Shown one piece after another: positions 17,323 to 26,693 of a stretch of 64,000 bases of DNA (the first letter of the stretch is position 1; every line of letters starts with the position of its first letter). This DNA comes from Pandoraea iniqua (GTDB taxonomy: Bacteria; Pseudomonadota; Gammaproteobacteria; Burkholderiales; Burkholderiaceae), in NCBI RefSeq assembly GCF_902459685.1, contig NZ_CABPSF010000008.1, positions 186,001-250,000 of the forward strand, given 5' to 3'. The notes under the pieces were generated by a model. The model saw only the letters and a list, made by a program, of their open reading frames with translations, searched no databases and was not told the origin of the DNA. A program made the translations under genes and the position numbers.

Positions 17323-18792
17323 ATGGTGACTCCGCAAACGCCCCTCGACGCCCCCGCAAGCACGCCCGGTCCTGCGACACGCGAGACGCGTGACGCCCCG
17401 CTATGGCGGCTGCCCGACGTCGCCGAGGCGTTGACCGAAGCCTCCGACGCATGGTCGAACGGACCGGCGGCAGCGCTCGGACCCTTACGGCGTGCCAATC
17501 GTTTGTTGCAGACCAGCGGTCATGCCGACTGGGCGCTCCATGGCGAACGCCTCGTGCAAGCGATTGCCGAGACGGCTTACGGCCAGCCCGGTAGTCAGGA
17601 CGCCATGCGCAATGCGTTGCGCCAGTTCGAGCGCGAGATCTGGCAGGCCGGCACCGCACCGTCGGCACTATCCGCGCCGACGGCGGCAACTGCGGTAACA
17701 CCCACGGCAACCTCAGACTGGCCGGGCTCGCCGACGCCCGGCGAACTACGCATGACCGGCTGGGCGATTGCCACGCCGCGTCTGCATGGCTTGCCGGCGG
17801 GGACCGCACCGCTGCGTGCCGATGTCGAGCGCGTGCTGTTGCGTCTGCTGCGCCCGGATGCCGATGCGACCGACACCACGGCAGCGCTTGCGCAACTGGC
17901 CGATCTGGCCGCCGACCTGCACCGTGCCGGCGCGACCGCCCCACTCGATTACTGGCGTCTCGCGGCCGCATGGCTGCGTTTTGCCCGTGCGCCACTGAGT
18001 CTGGCCGACAAGCGTCAGATCGGGCGAATGAACATGGCGCTGCGGCGCCAACTGACACGGCCGACCGAGCCGGGTCAGACGACCACCGGTATTCCCGCGC
18101 AGAACCTGTCGGCAGCGCCTGCGGCACCGGGACAAGCCGGCACGGCCGCAACGAGTGCAACAGGCACGGCGGGCACGGCAAGTGCTGCATCGGCCGCCAA
18201 ATCACAGACCGAAGTCATTCCGGGACACGACCTGCTCGAAGCGCTGGCGACGTGGCAGGCGCAGGCACCGGACAGCTGGCTGAACACGTTGTTGGCCGAT
18301 TTCGGCGTGTTGCGCAGTGGCGGCCATCTTCCCGCGTCGCTGGCCGACGCGGTCGAGGCCGCCCAGAAGCAGGGCGCGGGCACGAGTTCGCGCGACTGGC
18401 TGCGTATCGGTCCGATTGCGGTGCGTCATGACGTCTGCCAGACCTTCCTGAGTCTTGCCGACGAGGCATTACCGAATCTGAACGACCCTGCCGTGGCGGG
18501 GCGTGTTGCCGACTACGCGTCGGCAATCGGTCTGGCGCCGGTCGCGCGGCTGGCTGCCGCCGTGTCGGCGACGGGCGAGCGTCTGGCGGCGTCGCCACCG
18601 GCCGAGCCGGGCGGCCCGGCGGCGCTGGCCATGACCGTCAAGGCGTTGCGCGGCATGCTCCATCAGTTCGCCGCAGACGCTTATCCGGAGCCGCGCCCCG
18701 ACCTGATTGCCGAGATGGCGATGTGGCGGGAGCGGGCGCTGGATGCGAGTGTATTCGGACAGCGGCTCGTCACCGGGCGCGACGTTCCGTGA
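17323..18792 (+). CDS. Unrecognised alanine-rich helical protein between rubredoxin and yqgE
   Basis: A 489-residue protein with no family I can name with confidence. It has no signal peptide or membrane helix. The sequence is almost all predicted alpha helix, interrupted by two Ala/Thr/Pro-rich linkers (about residues 105-145 and 255-300). The segments between, such as RRANRLLQTSGHADWALHGE and DYWRLAAAWLRFARAPLSLA, resemble helical bundles. In several other betaproteobacteria, as I recall, the space between rubredoxin and yqgE holds the pilG-pilH-pilI-pilJ-chpA chemosensory genes. A degenerate relative of the ChpA/PilL helical scaffold is therefore possible, but this is only inference from position and helix content. 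Confidence 0.6.
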   Translation: MVTPQTPLDAPASTPGPATRETRDAPLWRLPDVAEALTEASDAWSNGPAAALGPLRRANRLLQTSGHADWALHGERLVQAIAETAYGQPGSQDAMRNALRQFEREIWQAGTAPSALSAPTAATAVTPTATSDWPGSPTPGELRMTGWAIATPRLHGLPAGTAPLRADVERVLLRLLRPDADATDTTAALAQLADLAADLHRAGATAPLDYWRLAAAWLRFARAPLSLADKRQIGRMNMALRRQLTRPTEPGQTTTGIPAQNLSAAPAAPGQAGTAATSATGTAGTASAASAAKSQTEVIPGHDLLEALATWQAQAPDSWLNTLLADFGVLRSGGHLPASLADAVEAAQKQGAGTSSRDWLRIGPIAVRHDVCQTFLSLADEALPNLNDPAVAGRVADYASAIGLAPVARLAAAVSATGERLAASPPAEPGGPAALAMTVKALRGMLHQFAADAYPEPRPDLIAEMAMWRERALDASVFGQRLVTGRDVP

Positions 18793-18882
18793 TAAAGTCG
18801 GCGCAAAGGCTGCCCAAAGCGACCGATGGCCGTAGCACGACGCGGTAAGACCGCAAACCGTCCGCGAATATACTCTGGCCCT

Positions 18883-19452
18883 ATGCCGAACGACCGTATC
18901 AATCTCACGAATCAGTTCCTCATCGCCATGCCCGGCATGGCCGATCCGACGTTTTCCGGAACGGTCGTGTATATGTGCGAGCACAGCGAGCGCGGCGCGA
19001 TCGGACTGGTGATCAATCGTCCGACCGATATCGACCTGCAATCGCTCTTCGAACGGCTGGACCTCAAGCTCGAAATCGACCCGTTGGCGCATCAGCCGGT
19101 GTTTTTCGGCGGCCCGGTGCAGACGGAGCGCGGCTTCGTGCTGCACGAAGCGACCGGCACGCCGTACAGCTCGTCGCTGTCGGTGCCGGGCGGTCTCGAG
19201 ATGACCACTTCCAAAGATGTGCTCGAAGCCGTGGCGAATGGCGATGGTCCGAGCCGCTTCCTGCTCACGCTCGGTCATTCGGGCTGGAGCGCGGGGCAAC
19301 TGGAAGACGAAATCAGCCGCAACGGCTGGCTGACGGTGGCGGCCGACCCCGGCATCGTGTTCGACGTTCCGCCGGCAGAGCGTTTTGACGCTGCACTCGC
19401 GTTGCTGGGGGTGTCGTCGTCGATGCTCTCCGCCGACGCTGGCCACGCATGA
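18883..19452 (+). CDS. yqgE: YqgE/AlgH family protein (UPF0301, DUF179)
   Basis: A 189-residue member of DUF179, molecular function unknown. It starts [19 protein letters not shown] and contains the family marks [43 protein letters not shown] and [15 protein letters not shown] 18883 is chosen because similarity begins there; ATG 18826 in the same frame would add 19 residues. A TATACT sequence just before 18883 could be a -10 box. It overlaps ruvX by four bases (ATGA), and the pair is conserved across proteobacteria. Confidence 0.93.
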   Translation: MPNDRINLTNQFLIAMPGMADPTFSGTVVYMCEHSERGAIGLVINRPTDIDLQSLFERLDLKLEIDPLAHQPVFFGGPVQTERGFVLHEATGTPYSSSLSVPGGLEMTTSKDVLEAVANGDGPSRFLLTLGHSGWSAGQLEDEISRNGWLTVAADPGIVFDVPPAERFDAALALLGVSSSMLSADAGHA

Positions 19453-19877
19453 CGGCTGGCAGCGCGACGGTGCTCGCCTTCGATTATGGCGAGCGTCGTA
19501 TCGGCGTGGCGATCGGCAATCTGCTGCTGCGAGAAGCCCGTGCACTCACCGTTCTCGCCAATCTCAATCGCGAAGTCCGTTTTGCCGAAGTCGGCAAGCT
19601 CGTGGCCGAATGGCAGCCCGAGCTGATCGTCGTCGGCCTGCCGTGCCATCCCGACGGCACGCCGCATGAAATGACGCAGCAGGCCAAGCGCTTCGGTAAT
19701 CAGGTCAATGGGCGCTTCGATGTGCCCGTGGTGTGGGTCGATGAGCGTTATTCGTCGGTGGCCGCGGCCGCCGCCCTCGCGGAAGCCGGCGTCAAGGTCT
19801 CGCAAAAGACCTCCCTCGACGCCGAAGCCGCCCGCATCATTCTTCAGCAGTACTTCGACGAGCATGTGCCTGCCTGA
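19449..19877 (+). CDS. ruvX: RuvX/YqgF, Holliday-junction resolvase-like pre-16S rRNA nuclease
   Basis: A 142-residue RNase H-fold protein, reported in E. coli to process the 5' end of 16S rRNA. Metal-binding positions are visible: [13 protein letters not shown] near the start, LIVVGLP in the middle, [14 protein letters not shown] and finally [15 protein letters not shown]. Length is typical. It is translationally coupled to yqgE and ends 89 bases before pyrB, with no pyrR gene in the gap. Confidence 0.94.
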   Translation: MTAGSATVLAFDYGERRIGVAIGNLLLREARALTVLANLNREVRFAEVGKLVAEWQPELIVVGLPCHPDGTPHEMTQQAKRFGNQVNGRFDVPVVWVDERYSSVAAAAALAEAGVKVSQKTSLDAEAARIILQQYFDEHVPA

Positions 19878-19966
19878 CGCTGCGCCGCAGGCGTTATCGG
19901 CATTGCCCGAATTGCCCGCATCGGGCGAGGCGCCCCGGCATTGGGCCGCCACCCCGGAGACGCCGC

Positions 19967-20944
19967 ATGGCTAATGGAATGCTCGGCCGGCGCGGCCACC
20001 CGCAACTCACTCGCAATGGCGAGTTGAAGCATCTGCTCACGGTCGAAGGCCTGCCGCGCGCCGTTCTCACCCATATTCTCGACACCGCGACGCAGTTCGT
20101 CAGTCTGAACGACGGCGATGTGAAGAAAGTGCCGCTGCTGAGCGGCAAGTCCGTTTTCAATCTGTTCTTCGAGAACTCCACACGTACGCGCACGACGTTC
20201 GAGATCGCGGCTGCGCGATTGTCTGCCGACGTGCTGAATCTGAATATCAATGCGTCGTCGACGAGCAAAGGCGAAACCCTGCTCGATACCATCGGCAACC
20301 TCTCGGCGATGCATGCGGATCTGTTCGTCGTGCGGCACGCACAGTCGGGCGCCCCGTATCTGATCGCCGAGCATTGCGCCCCGCACGTACACGTCATCAA
20401 CGCGGGCGACGGACGCCATGCGCACCCCACGCAGGGGCTGCTCGACATGTACACGATTCGCCACCACAAGGGCGATTTCAACAACCTGACGGTGGCCATC
20501 GTCGGCGACATTCTGCATTCGCGGGTCGCGCGCTCCGATATTCACGCACTCACCACGCTCGGCGTGCCGGAAGTGCGCGCCATCGGGCCGCGCACGCTAT
20601 TGCCGACCGGGCTCGAACAACTCGGCGTGCGCGTGTTTCACGACATGGACGAAGGGCTGCGCGACGTGGACGTCATCATCATGCTGCGTTTGCAGAACGA
20701 GCGGATGAACGGTGCACTGCTGCCGTCGGCAGCCGAGTACTTCAAATACTACGGCCTCACCCCCGAGCGACTGGCGTTGGCCAAGCCCGACGCCATCGTC
20801 ATGCACCCGGGGCCGATGAATCGCGGCGTGGAAATCGATTCGCGGGTGGCCGATGGTCCGCAGTCCGTCATTCTCGAACAAGTGTCGTTCGGCATTGCCG
20901 TGCGCATGGCGGTGATGAGTATCGTCGCCGGAAACCACGGATGA
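19967..20944 (+). CDS. pyrB: Aspartate carbamoyltransferase, catalytic subunit
   Basis: A 325-residue ATCase that joins carbamoyl phosphate to aspartate in pyrimidine synthesis. The carbamoyl phosphate site is [12 protein letters not shown]. Further family marks are [26 protein letters not shown] and [16 protein letters not shown]. The start has GGAG upstream. Its stop overlaps the next gene by four bases. The next gene is a noncatalytic dihydroorotase, as in the class A dodecameric ATCases of pseudomonads and Burkholderiales. No pyrR precedes it. Confidence 0.97.
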   Translation: MANGMLGRRGHPQLTRNGELKHLLTVEGLPRAVLTHILDTATQFVSLNDGDVKKVPLLSGKSVFNLFFENSTRTRTTFEIAAARLSADVLNLNINASSTSKGETLLDTIGNLSAMHADLFVVRHAQSGAPYLIAEHCAPHVHVINAGDGRHAHPTQGLLDMYTIRHHKGDFNNLTVAIVGDILHSRVARSDIHALTTLGVPEVRAIGPRTLLPTGLEQLGVRVFHDMDEGLRDVDVIIMLRLQNERMNGALLPSAAEYFKYYGLTPERLALAKPDAIVMHPGPMNRGVEIDSRVADGPQSVILEQVSFGIAVRMAVMSIVAGNHG

Positions 20945-22266
20945 GCGCGCCCATGAAACTGCATCTGAAGGGCGGCCGCGTCATCGACCCCGCCACCCGC
21001 ACCGACCGGGTACAAGACGTATTCATTGCGGACGGCAACATTGCCGGCTTGGCGAGCGCGCCGGATGGCTTCACCGCCGACCGTACGATCGATGTGTCGC
21101 GCCTCGTCGTGGCGCCGGGGCTGGTGGATCTGGCGGCGCGCAAGTTGACGGCGGCGAGCGAAGCGGCGGCGGCGCTGGCTGGTGGCGTGACGCGTGCCGT
21201 ATGCCCGCCGGATGCCGATCCCGTGCTCGATGCGCCCGATCTGGTCGAAATGCTGCAACTTCGCGCTCGGGCGATGCACCAAGCACAGGTGCATCCCCTC
21301 GGCGCACTCACCGTCGGACTCGCTGGCCGAGAACTCACCGAAATGGCCCAGTTGAGTGCCGCGGGTTGTATCGGTTTGTCGCAGGCCAATGCGCCCATCG
21401 CGGACAACCGCACGCTGCTGCGCGCGCTGCAATATGCGGGCACCTTCGGGTTGACCGTCTGGCTACGCCCGCAGGACGCTGCACTTGCCGCCGGGGGCGT
21501 GGCTGCCAGCGGGGCAGTGGCGTCACGTCTGGGGCTGGCCGGTATCCCGGTGGCCGCCGAGACGATCGCGCTGCACACCATCCTCGAACTGGTGCGTGTC
21601 ACGGGCACACGGGTGCACCTGTGCCGCCTGTCGTCGGCCGCGGGCGTTGCGCTGGTACGTGCAGCCAAGGCCGAGGGCTTGCCCGTGACGTGTGACGTCG
21701 CGGCACATCACCTCCATCTCACCGACATGGACATCGGTTACTTTGATGCCCAGTACCGGCTCGACCCGCCGTTGCGCGGCCAGCGCGATCGCGAAGTGAT
21801 TCGCGACGCGGCCCGCGACGGGACGATCGATGCCATTTGTTCCGACCACACGCCGCTCGCCGCAGATGCCCGGCTCGTGCCGTTTGCCGAGGCAGCCCCC
21901 GGTGCGACGGGGCTGGAGCTGCTGTTGTCGCTGGTATTGAAGTGGGCCGAGGAGGCCCGGGTGCCGCTGATCGACGCGTTGGCGCGCGTCACCCACGGGC
22001 CCGCACAGCATCTGGACGGCCTGAGCCATCCGGCCCGGCCCGGCGGAACGAGCGGAACGAGCGGTAAGGCGGCCGGTGCAGGTATGCTTGCCGTTGGCCT
22101 GCCGGCCGATCTCTGCGTGTTCGAACCTTCCGCCTATTGGACAGTGTCGCCGGGGCTGCTGCGCAGTGCGGGACACAACACCCCGTTCCTCGGTTACGAA
22201 TTGCCGGGACGCGTACGTTTCACACTGGTCGGCGGCCATGTGGCGTATGAAATCCTTGCCGTTTAG
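20941..22266 (+). CDS. pyrX: Dihydroorotase-like noncatalytic ATCase partner (PyrC', PyrX)
   Basis: A 441-residue amidohydrolase-fold protein. In active dihydroorotases a DxHxH metal motif follows GxID; here the place reads [15 protein letters not shown], so the two zinc-binding histidines are gone. Later family segments remain, including [26 protein letters not shown] and [20 protein letters not shown]. This pattern marks the inactive homolog that is needed structurally for ATCase assembly. The ATGA overlap with pyrB supports a fixed subunit ratio. A true dihydroorotase must be encoded elsewhere. A Gly/Ser/Thr stretch at about residues 363-380 is an extra loop. Confidence 0.92.
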   Translation: MSAPMKLHLKGGRVIDPATRTDRVQDVFIADGNIAGLASAPDGFTADRTIDVSRLVVAPGLVDLAARKLTAASEAAAALAGGVTRAVCPPDADPVLDAPDLVEMLQLRARAMHQAQVHPLGALTVGLAGRELTEMAQLSAAGCIGLSQANAPIADNRTLLRALQYAGTFGLTVWLRPQDAALAAGGVAASGAVASRLGLAGIPVAAETIALHTILELVRVTGTRVHLCRLSSAAGVALVRAAKAEGLPVTCDVAAHHLHLTDMDIGYFDAQYRLDPPLRGQRDREVIRDAARDGTIDAICSDHTPLAADARLVPFAEAAPGATGLELLLSLVLKWAEEARVPLIDALARVTHGPAQHLDGLSHPARPGGTSGTSGKAAGAGMLAVGLPADLCVFEPSAYWTVSPGLLRSAGHNTPFLGYELPGRVRFTLVGGHVAYEILAV

Positions 22267-22278
22267 GACGCGATTGCC

Positions 22279-23109
22279 GTGCTGTTGATCAAAAAACTCC
22301 GTCTGGGCCTGCACCTCGCGCGCGGCCTGCTGACCGCGCTGCTGCTGTTCCCGTTCCTGTCGGAAGCGGGCCGGCATCGCCGCATTCGCGCATGGTCGCA
22401 AAAGCTGTTGCGACTGTGCGGCATGCAACTCGAAGTCGAACAGCGCGGGCCGCTCCCGGAGAGCGGCGTGATGCTGTTGTGCAATCACGTCTCGTGGATC
22501 GACATCTTCGCGATCAACGCGTGGCAGCCGGTGCGTTTCGTCGCGAAAGCCGAGATCCGTCACTGGCCGCTGGTGGGCTGGCTGTGCGTGCAGACGCGCA
22601 CGATCTTTTTGCAACGTGAACGCCGTGCCGACGCGCGCCGCATCATGCATTACCTGTCGGAATGTTTGCGCGACGGCGACATCATCACGGTGTTTCCGGA
22701 AGGCACGACCACGGACGGACGAAGCCTTCTGCCGTTCCACGCCAATCTGTTGCAAGCCCCTGTCAGCACCGGCAAGCCCGTGCAGCCGCTGTGCTTGTTC
22801 TACACCGATGCCGCCAGCGGGCGTCACACGATGGCACCGGCGTACATCGGCGAGATGACGCTGATCGAGTCCATCGACATGATTCTGCGGGCGCCGCCGA
22901 TGACGGTGCGTCTGGCGGTCGGTGAGCCGCAGTATCCGCAGGAAGGGCAGCATCGACGCGAAGTCGCACTCGCCGCACAGAAGGCAGTGGGCGATCAGTT
23001 GCAGGGCTACTTGCCGGAAGCGGTGCTGCCGCAGAGCGGCTCGGTGGGGTCGCGTGACGCCGCTGTGGGCGATGAAGAGGGCGACACCACGCAGGCCGTG
23101 CAGGTCTGA
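22279..23109 (+). CDS. plsC: 1-acyl-sn-glycerol-3-phosphate acyltransferase
   Basis: A 276-residue membrane-bound acyltransferase that makes phosphatidic acid from lysophosphatidic acid. The catalytic HxxxxD box is NHVSWID, and the phosphate-binding motif is FPEGTTTDGRSLLPFH. An N-terminal hydrophobic helix (LLTALLLFPFL) anchors it to the inner membrane. The start is GTG 22279, 12 bases after the pyrX stop, so it is likely the last gene of the yqgE-ruvX-pyrB-pyrX transcript. The C-terminal 40 residues are extra relative to the core family. Confidence 0.92.
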   Translation: MLLIKKLRLGLHLARGLLTALLLFPFLSEAGRHRRIRAWSQKLLRLCGMQLEVEQRGPLPESGVMLLCNHVSWIDIFAINAWQPVRFVAKAEIRHWPLVGWLCVQTRTIFLQRERRADARRIMHYLSECLRDGDIITVFPEGTTTDGRSLLPFHANLLQAPVSTGKPVQPLCLFYTDAASGRHTMAPAYIGEMTLIESIDMILRAPPMTVRLAVGEPQYPQEGQHRREVALAAQKAVGDQLQGYLPEAVLPQSGSVGSRDAAVGDEEGDTTQAVQV

Positions 23110-23160
23110 GCAGGTGTGAGCAGGTGTGATGCTGGACTGAATCCAGCATTGCAAAATGAA

Positions 23161-23186
23161 AACGGCGCCGCATTCACGGCGCCGTT
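23161..23186. terminator. Terminator between plsC and apaH
   Basis: AACGGCGCCG (23161-23170) pairs with CGGCGCCGTT (23177-23186). On the minus strand it is followed by TTCATTTTG, so it best serves apaH. A second 8-bp hairpin, ATGCTGGA/TCCAGCAT, lies at 23129-23149. Just before it the 10-base unit GAGCAGGTGT occurs twice in tandem. Confidence 0.8.
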
Positions 23187-23266
23187 CTTGTCTCGACGAT
23201 GACCTGATGTGTCTTAAGCGTCCTAGGCGTCGTAGGTGTCCTACGCGACGGTAGACGGCAACGCGG

Positions 23267-24292
23267 TCAAGCTTCCTTGCGCTTGGCCGCTTTCTCAGGC
23301 TTGTCGTTCTTCTCCAGCTTCTCTGCCTTCGAATGCTTCGCCGCGCTCTTGCCGATCTTCTCGAGCTTGCGCACGGACTTGCCAAGCTTTTCTTCCTTCG
23401 CGGCCTTGAACGCATCTTCGGCCTTCTCGGCCTTCTTGATCTTGCCGCGCTTCTTGCCATCGCCCGATCCGAACGGATCACGCACCTGCGGGCAGTCGAT
23501 CTGAATCAGGTCGCGTTGTGCCGGCGAGTCGGCCAGTTTCACGGCCGTCAGTTGCCCGCCCCACACGCAGCCGGTGTCGAGGCCGAGCACATGCTCACGC
23601 ATCACCAGACCGAGCGCCGACCAGTGACCGAACACGACGGTGATGTCGGCGGTACGTCGATTCGGCGCGTCGAACCACGGCTTGAGGTCGTCCGTAGCGG
23701 CGTCGGCACCTTCCTTGAGCTTGAAATCGATGCGGCCGTCGGCGGTGCAAAAGCGCAGCCGCGTGAGCGCATTGATCGTGAGGCGTCGACGGTCCTCGTC
23801 GGCCAGCCCTTCGCGCCACTGATCCGGTTGATTGCCGAACATGCGCGAGAGAAACGTCTGCCAGTCCGGGCCACGCAGTTGGCTTTCGACGTCGCGCGCC
23901 AGCGTGATGACCTGCTCGGCGTCCCACTGCGGCAACACACCCGCGTGCACCATCAGGTGGCCGTGGGCGAAGTGCGCGAGCGGACGATGGCGCACCCAGT
24001 CGATGAGCGCGTCGCGATCGGGAGCGTTGAGAATATCGTCGAGCGTATCGCTGCCGTGCGCCTGCCGCACCCCGGCGGCCACCGCCAGCAGGTGCAGGTC
24101 GTGGTTGCCGAGGACGACACTTACGCGATCGCCGAGGGCGATGACCTGACGGAGCGTGTCGAGCGAACGGGGGCCGCGATTGATGAGATCGCCCGCCAGC
24201 CATAGGTCGGCGTCTTGCGGCAGAAGGGCAAGAAGTTCTTCAAACGACGTTTGGCAACCCTGAAGGTCGCCGATGGCATAGATGTCACGCAT
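23267..24292 (-). CDS. apaH: Symmetrical bis(5'-nucleosyl)-tetraphosphatase with a lysine-rich tail
   Basis: ApaH cleaves Ap4A into two ADP and can remove Np4 caps from RNA. The metallophosphatase motifs GDLQGC, GDLINRGPRSL and GNHDLH are present, with VHAGVLP and FGHWSALGL further on. The catalytic domain ends near residue 270, the normal size. The protein then continues for 71 residues that contain 21 lysines in an Ala/Glu/Lys pattern like EKLGKSVRKLEKIGKSAAKH. Such tails are known on histone H1-like proteins. Here it may bind RNA or DNA or be a disordered extension. It follows the glycan cluster on the same strand after 103 bases. Confidence 0.93.
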   Translation of the reverse strand: MRDIYAIGDLQGCQTSFEELLALLPQDADLWLAGDLINRGPRSLDTLRQVIALGDRVSVVLGNHDLHLLAVAAGVRQAHGSDTLDDILNAPDRDALIDWVRHRPLAHFAHGHLMVHAGVLPQWDAEQVITLARDVESQLRGPDWQTFLSRMFGNQPDQWREGLADEDRRRLTINALTRLRFCTADGRIDFKLKEGADAATDDLKPWFDAPNRRTADITVVFGHWSALGLVMREHVLGLDTGCVWGGQLTAVKLADSPAQRDLIQIDCPQVRDPFGSGDGKKRGKIKKAEKAEDAFKAAKEEKLGKSVRKLEKIGKSAAKHSKAEKLEKNDKPEKAAKRKEA

Positions 24293-24395
24293 CGCGGTGG
24301 CGCTGTCTTGTCTTGTTGTCCCGAACAGGGGGATTCCGTGTGCCGCGGCCGCGCACTTCAGTGTCGTACTAAAGTGCGTCGCCCCCCGTGGTCTT

Positions 24396-25487
24396 TCATT
24401 TTTTGTAGATCAGCCAGCGGGGTGCCTTGAAGCGGACGATGCGCAGGTACAGCCAGACATACGTCACCATGAAGGCGACGCAGCATAGTGCGAGCACCAG
24501 ACTGTGTCGCCAGAAGACAGTCGCCGGGATCACTGCCAGCAAGCATAACAGCCACAGGTACGGGGACGTCAAGGAATTGCGTTGCGTGAGGGCACTCGCA
24601 GTGCGCACGCCGACGGCCCAGCGCATCAGCCGTTTGTACACGAGCATGTGCAGGTGCACGCCATCGGGAATGCCGGGCGAGATGCCGCGCACGAAGCGCT
24701 TGCGATAGATCGAGAAACAGACCTCGAAAGCCGGATAGATCACCATGAGTGCCGGATACCACGGCGAGACCTGCGGGTTGCGCATCACGAGCAGGATGGC
24801 AATTTCGGCGAGCATGAAGCCGACGAAATAGGCGCCGCCATCGCCAAGGAAGATCAGGCCGCCGGGGAAGTTGAAGATAAAGAATCCCAAGATGGCCCCA
24901 ACCATGATCATCGAGGTGGTGAGCACGATGGGGTCCTGCACCTGAAACCCGACATACCCGAGCGAGGCGAACATGATCATGGCGACCATGGCGGCAAGCC
25001 CGTTGAAGCCGTCGATGATGTTGACCGCATTGGCCATGCCGGCCACACACAGCACCGTGAGGGGCACCGACACGGCGGCAAGCAACAGCGCACGATCGGC
25101 AAAACCGATGTCGATGCGCGTGATGCGGATGTCGAGCAGCAGCCAGGCGAGCACGGCTGCGAACATGGTGCAGACCAGCCGCACCGTCGGCGTGACCTTC
25201 TTGGTCAGGTCTTCGACAAAGCCACCGAGAAACGCAGGCAGGCCGCAGGCCACGAGCATCAGAATGTCGCGCGCGACGTTCGGGTAGGGGAAGGCGAGAG
25301 CAGTAGCGGCGACGATCAGGCCGGCCAGAATGCCAACACCACCGATGCGCGGCACCGGGCGCACATGAAATTTCTGCACACCGACGACATCGCTGTCACC
25401 GGAAAAGCGGGCGTGAACATGCGCGTAGCGCACGATAAGCAGCGTCGCGACGAACGACACGACGAGAGCGATGGCAAGACTCAGCAT
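24396..25487 (-). CDS. WecA/MraY-family undecaprenyl-phosphate sugar-1-phosphate transferase (copy A)
   Basis: A 363-residue membrane enzyme of glycosyltransferase family 4 (MraY/WecA/TagO). It would start a lipid-linked glycan by moving a HexNAc-1-phosphate from UDP-sugar to undecaprenyl phosphate. About ten hydrophobic helices are seen. The catalytic loops are NAVNIIDGFNGLAAMVAM and GLIFLGDGGAYFVGF; the later PDGVHLHMLVYKR loop matches the WecA-like HIHH region. It lies 50 bases behind a close relative (copy B), with roughly 70 percent identity by eye. It is the last gene of a minus-strand glycan cluster. Which sugar it uses cannot be told. Confidence 0.88.
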   Translation of the reverse strand: MLSLAIALVVSFVATLLIVRYAHVHARFSGDSDVVGVQKFHVRPVPRIGGVGILAGLIVAATALAFPYPNVARDILMLVACGLPAFLGGFVEDLTKKVTPTVRLVCTMFAAVLAWLLLDIRITRIDIGFADRALLLAAVSVPLTVLCVAGMANAVNIIDGFNGLAAMVAMIMFASLGYVGFQVQDPIVLTTSMIMVGAILGFFIFNFPGGLIFLGDGGAYFVGFMLAEIAILLVMRNPQVSPWYPALMVIYPAFEVCFSIYRKRFVRGISPGIPDGVHLHMLVYKRLMRWAVGVRTASALTQRNSLTSPYLWLLCLLAVIPATVFWRHSLVLALCCVAFMVTYVWLYLRIVRFKAPRWLIYKK

Positions 25488-25537
25488 GATGCAGCCCGAT
25501 GGCCCGCGACGGGGCCATCAAAGAGTGAAGCGGACAA

Positions 25538-26638
25538 TCAGGATTTCTTTTTCTTGACGATCAACCAGCGCGGCGAGCGGAATCGCACGATGCGGCGATA
25601 CAGCCACGTGTAGGTCACGATGAACGCCAGACAGCACGCGACGAGAATGCCTGTGTGGCGCCAGAAGATCGTGGCGGGAATGACCGCGAGCAGGCAAAGC
25701 ACCCACAGGTACGGCGACGTCAGCGAGTTACGGCGCGTGAGTTGCGCCGCGACCCGCGAGCCGACTGCCCAGCGCAGAATGCGCTTGTAAATGAGCATGT
25801 GCAGGTGCACGCCATCGGGCATGCTGGGCGAAACGCCACGGATAAAACGGCGGCGATAAATCGAGAAGCACACCTCGAAGATCGGATAGATCAGCATGAG
25901 CGCCGGATACCACGGCGACACGGCCGGGTTGCGCATGACCAGCAGAATGGCCAGTTCAGCCAGCATGAAGCCGACAAAATAGGCCCCGCCGTCGCCGAGG
26001 AAGATCAGGCCGTTCGGGTAATTGAAGATGAAGAAGCCCAGCACGGCCCCGATCATGATCATCGACGTGGCCAGCACGATGTAGTCGCCCACCTGAAAAG
26101 CGACATAGCCGAGCGACGCGAACATGAAGATGCTCACCATCGCCGCCAGACCATTGAAGCCATCGATGATGTTCACCGCATTCGTCATGGCGGCGGTGCA
26201 GATGACCGTCAGCACGACTGAAATGACGGGGATCGTCAGCAGATGATCGACGGGCGCGATGCCGATGCGATTGATGTGAATGCCGAGCACCAGATAGGCG
26301 ACGAACGCCGAGATCATGGCGCACAGCAGACGCATGCGCGGCGACACCCGCTTGGTGATGTCTTCGATGAAACCACCGAGGAACACCGGGGCGGCGCAGG
26401 CGGCCAGAAGAAGAATCTCTTCCAATGGGCCATCGTAGTGGAACTTCGCAAACGTACCGGCAGCAAGCAGGCCGAGCATGATGCCCAGCCCGCCGATGCG
26501 TGGCACGGGATGCGCATGGACCTTCTGGACGCCCTTCGTGTCGCTGTCGCTCGAAAAGTGCGCGTGCACGTGGGCATAACGCACGATCAGCAGCGTGGTG
26601 ACAAACGAGACTACGAGGGCCAATGTCAGGTTCAGCAT
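25538..26638 (-). CDS. WecA/MraY-family undecaprenyl-phosphate sugar-1-phosphate transferase (copy B)
   Basis: A 366-residue tandem paralog of copy A. It keeps the same catalytic loops NAVNIIDGFNGLAAMVSI and GLIFLGDGGAYFVGF, and PDGVHLHMLIYKR. The two proteins are nearly the same in loops and C terminus. They differ most at about residues 50-75 and 110-135, between helices, where substrate preference could change. Both copies are full length with all catalytic aspartates, so neither looks decayed. It lies 55 bases behind the glycosyltransferase gene at 26694-27848. Confidence 0.88.
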   Translation of the reverse strand: MLNLTLALVVSFVTTLLIVRYAHVHAHFSSDSDTKGVQKVHAHPVPRIGGLGIMLGLLAAGTFAKFHYDGPLEEILLLAACAAPVFLGGFIEDITKRVSPRMRLLCAMISAFVAYLVLGIHINRIGIAPVDHLLTIPVISVVLTVICTAAMTNAVNIIDGFNGLAAMVSIFMFASLGYVAFQVGDYIVLATSMIMIGAVLGFFIFNYPNGLIFLGDGGAYFVGFMLAELAILLVMRNPAVSPWYPALMLIYPIFEVCFSIYRRRFIRGVSPSMPDGVHLHMLIYKRILRWAVGSRVAAQLTRRNSLTSPYLWVLCLLAVIPATIFWRHTGILVACCLAFIVTYTWLYRRIVRFRSPRWLIVKKKKS

Positions 26639-26693
26639 AGTGCGGACAAGTCGTTGAGCGCGTTGTTAGTTCTTATGTGCGACCGGTGTCAGC

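Noticed and set aside
21523-23481. A 652-codon minus-strand frame across pyrX, plsC and the end of apaH
   Set aside because: It runs opposite two well-supported genes and through the intergenic terminator. No domain is visible.
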